DNA from: Cyanodermella asteris
Lineage: Eukaryota; Ascomycota; Lecanoromycetes; Ostropales; Stictidaceae
Assembly (NCBI GenBank): GCA_900618795.1
Contig: UYJD01000014.1
Coordinates: 356,559 to 420,558 of the forward strand
Reading direction: 5' to 3'
Length of the DNA stretch: 64,000 bases
Shown here: in pieces, positions 1 through 10,167 of the stretch
Layout of the letters: each line of letters begins with the position of its first letter
Numbering within the stretch: position 1 is the first letter of the stretch
The notes under the pieces: model-generated
Database searches by the model: none
What the model was told of the DNA's origin: nothing
Seen by the model: the letters and a program-made list of their open reading frames with translations, nothing else
Translations under genes and position numbers: made by a program

Positions 1-44
1 TCACTGGTCGCCTACACAGTCAACCAACCCGTGCCCGCGTTACA
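1..44. mobile_element. 3' end of an LTR (retrotransposon remnant)
   Basis: Bases 23-44 are identical over 22 bp to the sequence just right of the N gap at 26571-26592, and both copies end in gcgttaca. Outside the shared block the two loci differ at once, so the shared block ends at a real element boundary. Ending in CA fits an LTR terminus, and the second copy has a matching 5-bp target duplication. The element body lies left of this window. Family cannot be assigned. If this copy also made a 5-bp duplication, it should be gtcgg (45-49). Confidence 0.7.
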
Positions 45-1646
45 GTCGGATAGAGGGCGAGTTCCTCGGAGGTCCGCGGTCGAACATCCGATCGTTCAAC
101 TCAATGTGCGACTGGCTATCTACAGGCTATTACCAGGTATGTGCTTCTGGAATACTAGCTCGACCTGCCATTCACTGACGCATTCCAGTATTCGAAGAAG
201 GGTAAATCATACAATATTCCAGACGTCTCTGGCCGCTCAGAGGTATGCTAGAGGCTCGGCTTGACAGAAGCGCGTTTATTTTGACAAACAACGCAGGTAA
301 TCATTCCGAATACAAAACTCCGTTGGCTGCTCAGCTACCCAGATAGCGTCTCAAGCGTCGAACAAGCTCACTACGATACCCTCCAAGGCGACTATAGCTT
401 CACGCACCCTGCGATACTTGGCACCGTCTTCCACGAACATGTCGTTCACAAGAGTTTGGCACGCAATGTCTCGGCCATCATACCCTGGGTCCAAGATGAG
501 CTTGAAGCAGCGTTGGATGATACCTGGGGTATGGACACGGAGAACTACAAAGACATCCCCGTCGTATCCAACATGATGGAGGTGATTGCTCGAGCTTCCA
601 ACCGCATGTTCGTCGGTAAGCCCCTCTGCCGCAACCCAGAATACACCAAAATCATGGGCGGCTTCGTCAACGCCGTGATCACGGGGATATCCATCATTCC
701 ACTCTTTCCTTCCTTCCTGCATCCCATCGTCGGACCCATCGTGACCCTCCCGAATAAATACTGGTGGTGGCGCGCAACAAAGTATACCATCCCTCTCATC
801 AAAGAACGGAAAGCAAACCTGGCACGGAAAGCCGCAGACCCATCCTTCAAATGGGAAACTCCCAACGACTACATTACCTGGCACATCAGCCTCGCAATCG
901 CAGAACAAAAGACGCTCGAACTCGACACGACCATGATCTCACGCTTTCTGATGCCAATCAACTTTGCCGCCATTCATACCACCGTCTTCACGATCACGAA
1001 CACCCTCTTCGACATCCTGGGTTCGGACCCGTCCAAGAAGGTCCTCGAAGGCATCCGCGAGGAAATCGAGCGCGTCTTCGCCGAAACAGACGGAACCTGG
1101 TCCAAGGCGTCCCTTTCCAAACTCCATCGTACCGACAGCGCGATCCGCGAGTCGCTGCGCTTTTCCGGCTTCGCGACTCGAGGTCTGATGCGCAAGATCA
1201 TCGCGCCTCAGGGCATCACCGATCCCGAAGAAGGTTTCACGGTCCCGTATGGCGGCTACGTCTCCACGGACGTGCGCTCTCTGCACTACGACCCGGAAAT
1301 CTACCCCAACCCGAACGAATTCGATGCCTTCCGCTTTTCGCGGCCCATCGAGGAGGCGGAACGGAAGACGAAAGCGGGAATCGCGCTCAGCGAAGGCGAA
1401 GCGTTGAAACTCAAGCAGCTGAGCCTGGTCGCGACGAGCGAGACGTTCTTGCCTTTTGGACACGGGAAACATGCTTGCCCGGGACGGTTCTTCATTAGTC
1501 ACGAGTTGAAGATTCTGATTGCGCACATGGTTTTGAATTATGATGTCGAGTATATGGAGCGACCGGCTAATAAGTGGTTCGGAAGTATGGTCATTCCGGA
1601 GGCCAAGGCGGCGATTCGCGTGAAGAGGAAGGCACAGAAGAACTAA
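45..1646 (+). CDS. Cytochrome P450, CYP503/ent-kaurene-oxidase-like (5' incomplete)
   Basis: Haem-thiolate monooxygenase, probably of secondary metabolism; substrate unknown. Exons 45-136, 189-242 and 297-1646 read through in one frame (intron 137-188 gtatgt...ccag; intron 243-296 gtatgc...gcag). The spliced product runs through GYYQYSKKGKSYNIP, then WLLSYPDS. The I-helix is the NFAAIHTT type, the K-helix ExxR is ESLR (about 1150), and the haem-binding loop is FGHGKHACPGRFF (about 1456-1495), with Cys as axial ligand. These variants are typical of the fungal CYP503-like clade. The catalytic part is complete to the stop. Missing are the N-terminal membrane anchor and proline hinge, roughly the first 40-60 residues, because the readable frame meets the LTR end at position 44. 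Either the LTR element inserted in the gene's first exon, making it a pseudogene, or a start has been moved. No ATG-started replacement exon is visible in the 44 bases available. Confidence 0.85.
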
Positions 1647-2681
1647 TGATGCACGAATGAACTTACCACGGAGCGGTCTACGTTGGAGATACCCAAGAAG
1701 AACCGGTTTCTGATAGTGTCGATTCTGATTTCGGCGAGGTGTTCTCAATCTACAAGCCCACGACGAAATGAAATTGTAAGTTCTAGTCGAATGCTGTGAC
1801 GACGGATACATATCCTGGCCTTGAGAGCTCTCTAATAATGTCCGATATGTCAATTCGTTCATTGTACGAGTTGATGTTGTGTCAAAACAGTGTTATTAGT
1901 GTCCGATCACAGATGGCCGAGAAGCAGATTTGCCCTACACACGAAAACGGCTGCTGAATGGAATGTCGTGCTCGACTTTGTGCTGCACACTTGACCAGAT
2001 ACCTTGACTTGGCCGTTCGTGTCATGGAGTAAGTAGCCAAACAAGTATCTTAGACTGTTGAAAGGAAGCCTAGGCCATCCAGAATGTCTATGACCAATGC
2101 AGCAAAGGTGGCCAGGACCTACCCAGCCACAGGCAGGTGGATATATGCAAGACAGACCAGCCGTAGCCTTCCTCAATCAATCAATCAATCAAGTCATGCA
2201 TAATATTGCACTACTAGACAAACACCCAGGAAAGTACAAAGACAAGTACCTAGACGAGTACCCATACCAGATACTGAGAAAAGTGACCAGATGAGTAATC
2301 AGAAAGGCCCCCCGAACAAGCACATGGACCGGTATGGAGAGGATGAGCCGGTTAAACACAAAATCGATCAATGACTCGGACCATGAGTCTAGCACATCCC
2401 GCAGCTTTTGATGAGTCGCTTGGAATACTAACAAGAAAACTGTCTCCGCAACAGCCGTTCCGTACAATGATTTGCAGCACACTGGCAACGCTCATACACC
2501 GATGAAGACGTCCACGCCTACGGAGTTCACCAGCCCATGCGAAGATGTTGAATAATAGAAAAAGAAATCCAATTCGTGAGACGCCTGCTCCATGCCGTAA
2601 AAAAAACTAAAAAAAACTATATACATCTAGAATGTAACGCCACCACGTTCAGCCAACACTGCTGGACCCTTTGAAGGGCCC
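1647..2681. other. Intergenic, convergent 3' ends
   Basis: Lies between the 3' end of the P450 and the 3' end of the GH64 gene, which is on the other strand. No convincing coding region seen. It holds a short tetranucleotide repeat, (TCAA)n, at about 2173-2192. The A-rich stretch at about 2600-2625 probably belongs to the GH64 3' untranslated end. Confidence 0.6.
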
Positions 2682-3986
2682 TTATGAGGGACCACCAACG
2701 GTGATCTCCAAGACGCTCGGGTCCGGAGCAGAAACGACGCCGCTAGCGTTCTCGGTACCATCGGCGTTGACATCGTCGTAGCTGAAAGCGTACCCCTTGC
2801 CGTCGACCTCGTACTCGTGCACGATGCGGCTGTACTGGTTGCTCGGGCTGGTGGTGTAGCTCAGGTCGGCGGCCGGGCCGGGCTGGACGCTGCCGCCGCT
2901 GACGAAGAAGGTGCCGCGGTTGAAGGCGGCGCAGAGGCGCGGCACGACGGCGTAGTGCACGGCGTTGTCGCCAGCCTCGATGGCAAAGGGCCCGCCGTTG
3001 CAGCCGAAGATGTCGCTGGCGGACGGCTTGGCGTAGCCGCGGTTGTCGCCGGCGCAGGTGAGCTCGTCGCCCTGGACTTTGCAGGCGACGTTGCCGGCGG
3101 CGGCCTGGGTGTTGATGGTGAGGGTGTTGGACGAGTAGTAGCTCCAGACCTGGTCGACGTAGCTGGACCAGTAGGAGCTAAAGGCCTGGTTGTTGATTGA
3201 GAGATAGTCGGTCGGGTTCAGGACGCGCAGGTTCTGGCCGCTGGTCGACTTGACGCAGAGGTCCGACCATGGCTGGCCGTCGGAGCCGGTCTGGCTGTTG
3301 AGGTCGTTGCAGATGGAGTCGACGGCGGTCGAGGTCAGGCCCTTTGCGGACTGGCTGCCACCGGAGGAGGTGTACATGGTAATACCCAGGGGCAGGCCAA
3401 CGAAGTCGACGTACGAGATGTTGGCGTACAGGCCGCCATTTTGGGTGTTTGTAAGCTCGACGAATCCCCAGTTGACGTTTGCAGAGGGATCGGATGGGTT
3501 CACAGCAGACGGTTCAACAAGGGACGGAGCGCCGTTGGCGCCAGCGACGACGAAGAACTGCAGCTCACCCTCGGCGAACCAGACACGGGCGGCGGAGATG
3601 TAGCCCGGGATGGTGATCTTAGTGGTCTGCTGATAGCCGGCCATTGGGATGGCAATGGGAGCATTGATGGGCTGAGGAGTGCTGGCGGTGGTGGTGGGCT
3701 TGCAGAAGCTGCCGTCGGACTGGAGAATGACAAGCTCATTGTTGGCATCGAGACCGGTGACATAGCAGTTGACTTGGCCGCCGTTCAGGTTGTTGACCAG
3801 AGAAAGGGGGAGCTGGCCTGCGGAAGCAACAGGGCCGTTGGAAGCTGGCTGGGTAGCGTTGATGGTGTTGTTCGCGGTAATGACCACATTCTCGACACCC
3901 CCAGGGTGGACATTGAGAGGAGCAGCAGAAGCAGTGCCGATGAGGGCTGCCGTGGCGGCAAGGGCAAGCTTGGAAAAGAAATGCAT
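2682..3986 (-). CDS. Secreted glycoside hydrolase family 64 (endo-beta-1,3-glucanase)
   Basis: Predicted extracellular enzyme that cuts beta-1,3-glucan, acting on the fungus's own wall or on other fungi. Product is 434 residues, one exon. The only ATG fitting the frame is at 3986; eight further upstream codons are open but begin with TTG. From this ATG the protein opens with a clean signal peptide (MHFFSKLALAATAALIGTASA, cleavage near AAP). The GH64 thaumatin-like fold is recognised from GYISAARVWFAEGELQFFV, then LVEPSAVNPSDPSANVNWGF, then NISYVDFVGLPLGI, and a C-terminal SRIVHEYEVDGKGYAFSYDD strand set. These blocks match the order in fungal GH64 proteins. Several cysteines suggest disulfides. 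Family assignment is by recalled motif; catalytic residues were not mapped individually. No GPI signal at the C-terminus. Confidence 0.85.
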   Translation of the reverse strand: MHFFSKLALAATAALIGTASAAPLNVHPGGVENVVITANNTINATQPASNGPVASAGQLPLSLVNNLNGGQVNCYVTGLDANNELVILQSDGSFCKPTTTASTPQPINAPIAIPMAGYQQTTKITIPGYISAARVWFAEGELQFFVVAGANGAPSLVEPSAVNPSDPSANVNWGFVELTNTQNGGLYANISYVDFVGLPLGITMYTSSGGSQSAKGLTSTAVDSICNDLNSQTGSDGQPWSDLCVKSTSGQNLRVLNPTDYLSINNQAFSSYWSSYVDQVWSYYSSNTLTINTQAAAGNVACKVQGDELTCAGDNRGYAKPSASDIFGCNGGPFAIEAGDNAVHYAVVPRLCAAFNRGTFFVSGGSVQPGPAADLSYTTSPSNQYSRIVHEYEVDGKGYAFSYDDVNADGTENASGVVSAPDPSVLEITVGGPS

Positions 3987-6501
3987 GATGCTGATGCTGA
4001 AGAAATGCAAAGGCTTGGAGCAAATTGGCTCTTTTTATGTGGATTTCGTCTCAATCCACGGTACACAGGTGACAGAAGTCAGAGTATAAGAAGCTCACAC
4101 GAACTGTCGATCAAAGGAATGACTGAAAAGGAACGTACTGTCGACGACGGCTGACCAGACGGAGGCAGGAATGGATTGGGGAAGAGCAGGTCCGAAGTCA
4201 GTGGCTCATGTGCAGACCTATATGTCTTGAACGCCCGTGCGGAAGGCATCTCATCCGTCAAATGAAAGGACTAGTGAAGGTAGTAAGGCCATGGACCTCC
4301 CTAGACGGACGACAAGGAGAGCCAACATCGGAGAGAAGCATACGGACAGGGAGCATGGACTGCAGATCTGCCAACACCGCTCACCAGAACATGCCAAACA
4401 CCGGCCGGCGGCGACCACGAACCATTCATTAGGTGAAGCATGGGCCGGAGATCGGCAAAAGGCTGCATGAGATCTGAGCATGAGAGCTGAGATGATCGAC
4501 AGGCTCGGCCGGTAGAGGGCGATGCGAGAAGACGAGGAACATTCTTCGTTGGGCGTCGGCAAAGACGTATCGATTGGCTGACCCAAGGATCAGATTCGGA
4601 GGTTTGACAAGAAGAAGCTTAGTGTCAGGAACTTAAGCGCCACTTCCATGCAGACAAGGCGATGCATGTTTTCGGTCTGCCTTCCCCATATAGAGTGTGA
4701 GGTCGGACCCAGGGTAAGGCCATCGCCAGGAACAGGCGAAGAGAGAACGAACGTGGCATGTCGCACGACCAGGTACGCCGTGCGGTCGACCAGCATGATA
4801 CTGCAATGTTCTCATGACAGGGGGAGGCCGCCGGCGATAACGTTGCGTAAGAAGATGGCGGCGGGGATGGTAGCATTTCTGTACCTACAGCGACTTTCCA
4901 ACGTTCATGCAAGGCGACGAGGGTTGTATACAGTAGTTCTGACGGTCGTCGATCAGTCTGAAATCGCAATATCCGAGCGCTTGCGTATTGCTCGGGGAGA
5001 GACGCCTATTGGCAGGTGACCTGCTTGGTCAGGGGTTGCGTGAGGCCAACGCTAGTTTCGACTTGCGAACTTTCAATCAGGTCAGCCTTGCCGTTGGGTC
5101 GCACCACGATAGGCTGCGCTTTAGTCATCCAAAGATGCGTCGTTCCAAATTGCTTCTCGTTTAGACACAGCAATTCTGTATTTCGCCCGCAAGGTGTGCT
5201 TGTTTAGAGGCCTCGGGTGGACCGAAAAGTTGCGAGACACAAACAGATCGGGGCAATATGATGACGCAGCAGCGCATGCAATTTGTCAATGAACATCCTT
5301 GGGAGGATGATGAATACGGTACATGTGGCCGTGGACACGTTAGCATTATTGGTCGTCTCGTGACGCTTGTGGCTGAGGACGTCCTTCAACCTCCAACCAC
5401 GAACGAACCACTCGGGCTCGGCATGCGACAAGCTATAGGAAGCGCAGGGAGCAAGAGATGGCCGTGACCTGCCAAAACAAGCATAAAGGCGCCATCCGTC
5501 GGTGGCTTGCTTATGTTGGAGGAGAGTGGCAGCTGAGGATGAACGATGACAGATGAAACATATCAAGTGGCGCTGCTAGTTTGCGACGTGATCTGATCGC
5601 AGGTGAGCGCTGCCCAGGCAATCTAGACGGCCGAGCGAATCATGTTGCTACGATGGCAGGTTCTGGGGATAGATGTGGGGAAGGATGAGAGACGGTGGAT
5701 GGTCTCGAGCACGGCACGAAAGGAGGTCGAGTCCGACTGCGACTCGAATTTGCGCTGCCATTGGCTGCCACTCTGTGAGCTACAATCTTGCGACTCCGCC
5801 AACGAGACTTCTTGGCTGCTCCCTACTGCTGAGTATCGAGTAACGTCTCTTACTACACAGATATTGTCACTGCCATGCGCGACCGTACTACGGAAATTCG
5901 GCATGTATCGACTGTCCTTGATGGTTGGCTGCTACCTTTGTCGTCTGGACATTTGTTGTATTCTGAGACAACACGCGCCCTCTCGTTCCACATTGCGAGG
6001 ACTCATCTCCAATTGCGCCAATTGTGTTTGATTTTTTCGCTGCAAGATCTTCCATCGTTGGCTCGTTCTGTCTTCCTCCTCAATTTATGCTGAATTTGTG
6101 AAAATGTGCGAGCAGCGTGGGAAGCGCTTCTCGCAGGCCGTGCCACCCAGCAGCGGCCTACTTTGAGATGCATCACATTACTTACCTGGAAAGTATTTGA
6201 TTGTCTACTTGTAAGGCGTGATTCCAATTCCTGCTGTAGCCTCCCCAAAGGCTCAAAAGCAAGCCGAGATGTTCTCAGAACTACCTTGACATAATTTGCT
6301 ACGACTTGGGTGCCAGTGCCCGGTTTGCCAACAAATCTCTGCGACCTTTCGAGATCATACTTTACTCGGGATAAGCCATGCCTATTCGCGCGGGATTCCG
6401 CTCGTCGCGCTTATGAAACCTTACGGTCATCGGCATTCCACTTTGCCAGTTCGGATGGGTTGTTGATGCCGCATTCAAAGTGGTAACGAACGATTCTTTG
6501 A
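3987..6501. other. Long gene-free stretch (2.5 kb)
   Basis: Separates the GH64 promoter side from the 3' end of the cysteine-rich orphan. Open frames here are all under about 130 codons, overlap on both strands and show no recognisable motif or good splice partners. The first 300 bp should hold the GH64 promoter, but I see no convincing TATA box. No repeat structure stood out. Confidence 0.5.
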
Positions 6502-7110
6502 CTACAAGGCTTGCTCGTCAGCTCCGTCAACAGATTTAGTTTCGACACTGGAAGCATTGTTGCTGATCCCAAAGCTGCCAAAGAGGTCTGTCACATCTGC
6601 AATCGCGTTTCCATCCAGACACATACCGCGCATGGCATCTATCGCGATCTCCACGTCGGGTTGCTTGGCGCAGCGCTTACAGCCAACTCCACTAACAATC
6701 ACTGCCAGCTCCTCGATGTCTTCCACATCCTCATAAAACTCGGGACTCCATTTCGAGTACTCTTCGGGCTGACTACTCGCAAGAAGGCAGCCACATGGAA
6801 GGTACAGTTTGCTGGTGCCCACCAAGCACGGCTCCAGCGAATGCAAGTCATCTTTGGGGACGTCCTTGAGAGGTTTCTTACAGCTGCACGTGATGGTCTT
6901 GATGGATACCTTTATGATGCGATGCGTTTCGATGAGGCCGCAGACGGTGTCATCAGTGATCTCGAGGCCCTCGAGGATGTTTGTGTGGATTCGCCAGGCG
7001 TCGACGAGGGTCGAGAGGCCGAGTGCGGTCCGGTCTGTGCCATTGCATGGAGTGTGTTTGTTCACGAGGATATGCCCACAGGCGCATGTCTTGCATTGCA
7101 GATGACACAT
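6502..7110 (-). CDS. Small cysteine-rich orphan protein (N-terminal CxxCxCGH)
   Basis: Function unknown. Product is 202 residues from the ATG at 7110; three more upstream codons are open but start with TTG. The N-terminus reads MCHLQCKTCACGHILVNKHT, with closely spaced Cys and His. This resembles the MC...CGH start of many uncharacterised small ascomycete proteins, which may bind zinc. Further cysteine pairs occur at ITCSCKKP, LPCGCLL and GVGCKRCAKQ, so four Cys-rich knots are spread over the chain. The middle is acidic (EFYEDVEDIEELAV). No signal peptide or membrane segment, so a cytosolic or nuclear location is likely. Supported by a single uninterrupted frame with regular cysteine spacing. 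Metal binding is inference. Confidence 0.6.
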   Translation of the reverse strand: MCHLQCKTCACGHILVNKHTPCNGTDRTALGLSTLVDAWRIHTNILEGLEITDDTVCGLIETHRIIKVSIKTITCSCKKPLKDVPKDDLHSLEPCLVGTSKLYLPCGCLLASSQPEEYSKWSPEFYEDVEDIEELAVIVSGVGCKRCAKQPDVEIAIDAMRGMCLDGNAIADVTDLFGSFGISNNASSVETKSVDGADEQAL

Positions 7111-7660
7111 TGCGAACAAAGTTCGTGCGTTTCGGCGAATGTTTGAATCCGCGAAGGTATGATCCTGGTGGGGATGGCGAAGGGCCCTTATAGTTCATGT
7201 TTTATTATTCTTGCACCATGCCTTTGTTTTGGAGAATTGTCGTTACGCATGGGCGTAACAAAAGCTATCGAAAAATGACGGTGTATTATCGTGACTCGAG
7301 CTTTGTCTCAAAGTCACATCCTCGGGCTTCATTCACCTGACAAACTTGCGAGCAGAACAGGCACGACAGGTTACTCCACTGCGTGCAGACTTATTTCCGC
7401 GAACCGTGTCCTCAGCTAGCAATGACTAACCCAAGGCTCGTATGGCAGCTACTGATCATATCACTAGTCGTATGAGCTCTCTGTATCTAAGCAACCATTG
7501 CAGTTACTCAAAAGTCGCTAAGCAGTCTAAAGATGAGCGATTCCTAGCCAAGCTATTTCAAACACTGACAGAGATCAGCAACATGCTCTTCCGCAAGCAG
7601 GATTCCATGGGACAAAATCGCCTGTGAGATCACTGCGTTCGGGCCGTGGTGGGGAATCTC
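7111..7660. other. Intergenic spacer
   Basis: Between the start of the cysteine-rich orphan and the stop of AIP1, both on the minus strand. Nothing coding seen. It should contain the orphan's promoter and the AIP1 terminator, but no clear TATA or polyadenylation signal was found. Confidence 0.5.
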
Positions 7661-9541
7661 CTAAGCATCCACAGACAGTCCAGCGACCTCCCAGAGCTTC
7701 ACAGCACCATCGGCACCCGTGCTGGCTAGTCGCCTCTTTGTGCCAGATTCCTCAATCCAGGCCACACCGGTGGCACTTTCCTTGTGCGCGGCCATAGTGC
7801 CGATACGCCTGCCGGGCTCCCTAAAACTCCAAATTCTCACGCTGCAGTCGAGACTGCTGCTGGCCGCAAATTCACCGTCCTTTGTCCATGCAATCGCAGT
7901 GACTCTGGCAGTGTGGCTACTCCAGCGTGTAATCTTGACCTGCCACGCAGTGTCAAATACTGTGATTTTGCCCTTGGCAAACCCAGCCGCTAGGAATTCC
8001 CCATTCGGAGAAAACGACAGCGTTGAGACTTGGGACGCTTGTTGACTCAAAGTCTCCTTCTTGCTAAGCTTCTCGCCTGATAACGAAAAAATATGCAGAG
8101 CTGAATCGTCGCCGCCAACTGCAACAATGTCTTTGGTCGCCGCGATGCAGGTGGCTGAGAAGAGTGTTGGAAAGTGTGAAATATGCCGATCGCCCTTGAA
8201 CACCGAGAGACCCTTGTGTGTGGCCACTACCACATACATCCCAGCTTGTGCAACCCCTTGTGGTGAGCCTTCTGTGGATGCGCTACCGATGAATGTCGCA
8301 GCGCCAGTATCAACGAGTCTCAGTTTATCATCCCAACTCACAGCCGCAACACGACTGTCCAGCTTGACCAGCCCAGCCACCTTGTTTTGCGGCTGCTGTC
8401 CGTCTATCTCTTTGGCCTGGCCAGCTGCGGTCCACTGGCAAACCCTACCATCATTGCTTCCAGTCCAGAATGTAGAAGCATCCTGCGGAGGGGTGATTGC
8501 GTTGATACCCTTGGCATGTCCCTGGACAATTCTTGTCGGCTCTGCTGACCCCTCTGCAAGGTAGTTGAGATCTCCTGATAGCGACAAGGAGATTACAAGG
8601 CCATCGGACCGGGCTGGCCAAACCACGCCAACTTGATGGTGCGGCACTGAGACAACGCCCTCTTCACCTAGTCGCCATGTCTGCACGCTCTTGCCAACTT
8701 CGGCATCCCATATCTTGACCGTCTGATCAGCGCTCGAGGTTACAAAGCGCTTGGAATCCTTCGACCACGATACGGAGAAGATGCTGCCCTTGTGCTCATC
8801 GGCCCCAATCTGCGATTTAGCCTCCCCGGTCTTTCCGTCATACAGCCAGATCTTTTTGTCCGCACCAACGGTGACCAATGTGTTTCCATCCGGGCTGAAC
8901 TGTGCACCGTAGATGTAGCGATCATGCTGTCCTCGTAGACTCGTGTTGAATTTGTATGGAGCACCATGATAAAAGGCCGTTGTAGTGTCATCGCTTCCGG
9001 TGGCTGCTCTGAAAGGTCGTTGCAGTCTGACAGCGACGCAATTCAGCTGAGCCGTTTGCCCGGTAATTTCTCCAACGCTATTCCCAGAATCTGCCGTGAT
9101 GCAAGCTCCGAAGCGCTCTTTGCCATCACCGACGGCTATAATTCTCTGACTATCTCCATCCCAACCTAGGTCATTGATCGACCGGCAGACTTGGTATGAT
9201 CCTTTTGTGCTTCCTTCCCCGACGCAATCCCAGACCTTCACCGTCCCGCTCGAATCTCCCGAAGCGACATAGTACCCCGAAGGCGAGAATCGGGCGACAG
9301 TGGTGGCCGCAACGTGCTCTGTATATTGTCTGCTGATTTCGGGCGTGTCGATTTCCCGGATGAAGATTGACTTGTTTGAAGCATATGCCAGACGCTTGCC
9401 ATCAGCGGAAGTGGACAACTGAGTTGGCTTGCCTCGCTCGGTGGTCGGGGCTGCTGCCCATATCGCCTCTATGCCAGTCAGCGGGTGCCTGCAGACAACA
9501 CTGTGCTATGCCAAATCTCACGTACCCAGCCTGATTGACAT
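7661..9541 (-). CDS. aip1: Actin-interacting protein 1 (WD-repeat, cofilin cofactor)
   Basis: WD40 protein that binds actin filaments with cofilin and speeds their disassembly, mainly at cortical actin patches and tips. Two exons: 9526-9541 encodes only MSIRL plus one base, and 7661-9468 encodes the rest, giving 607 residues. The intron (9469-9525, gtacgtgag...catag) joins G to AG to make Glu, producing the family N-terminus MSIRLEAIWAAAPTTERGKP, which matches the usual WAxSPTTxRGxPTQL opening. Without the small exon the frame has no ATG until far downstream. Repeated WD-type blocks run the whole length (for example GTVKVWD, KKIWLYDGKTGE, QTVKIWDAEVGKS, CSVRIWSF, GAVKLWEVAG at the end), as expected for the two seven-bladed propellers of AIP1. 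Length agrees with the family (about 600). Transcribed divergently from the BRE4-like gene. Confidence 0.93.
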
Positions 9542-10167
9542 TTTGTTGCTATGGGGGGGAGAACGAAGATGCTTGGCGGGGCTGCTTCATGAATTCGGTG
9601 GGGCCTACCAGCAGCGATGATGAAAGTCAACACGGCAAGCGGGACCCAAGGCGGGCAATCGAAGGTCGTTACGCAAGCCCTGGAACATCTACTTACACTG
9701 CTACCTCCATCTTTACTTCGATCACCACTACTATAGGTTTCTGTAGAAGTATAGGCTAGCGCACTTCATGAGTTACTACTAGGGATTGATATTTAAGTAT
9801 TGAATACAGGACATGAAGGAGTGTTCTCGACCGTACGTGCGCCACGACGTTCGACTACCCGCCTGAGACCCGAAACTGAAACGACGGGGAAGCTGGAAGG
9901 CTCGAGCGGCGCGGCAGCTGATCCGACCAGCCAAGATCAGCCTCATGATCATCTCTCCACGTAAGTACCGAGAGCTTTAGCACGAATGCCCAGCATGCGG
10001 CATGTGGCGTCTTCAGTGTGCGCGACATGCATCGCCTGTCACCTTCTTGCTAGCGACATTGATATTCCAGCTTCAACATGCTTGGCCACAAAGACCGATA
10101 TTAACAAAGTTGCTCCTCACAGATGACTACGCTTTGACCTACATTGCCAGCCAAACAATGTACAACC
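9542..10167. other. Divergent promoter region (aip1 / BRE4-like gene)
   Basis: 626 bp between two divergent ATGs. No coding region supported. A pyrimidine-rich part (about 9690-9735) and several T/A-rich patches are present, but no definite TATA box or binding site can be named. Confidence 0.5.

Noticed and set aside
2817-3200. Plus-strand frame of 127 codons, Gly/Ala/Val-rich, opposite the GH64 gene
   Set aside because: It is the antisense shadow of a GC-rich coding stretch; the GH64 motifs on the other strand explain the openness.
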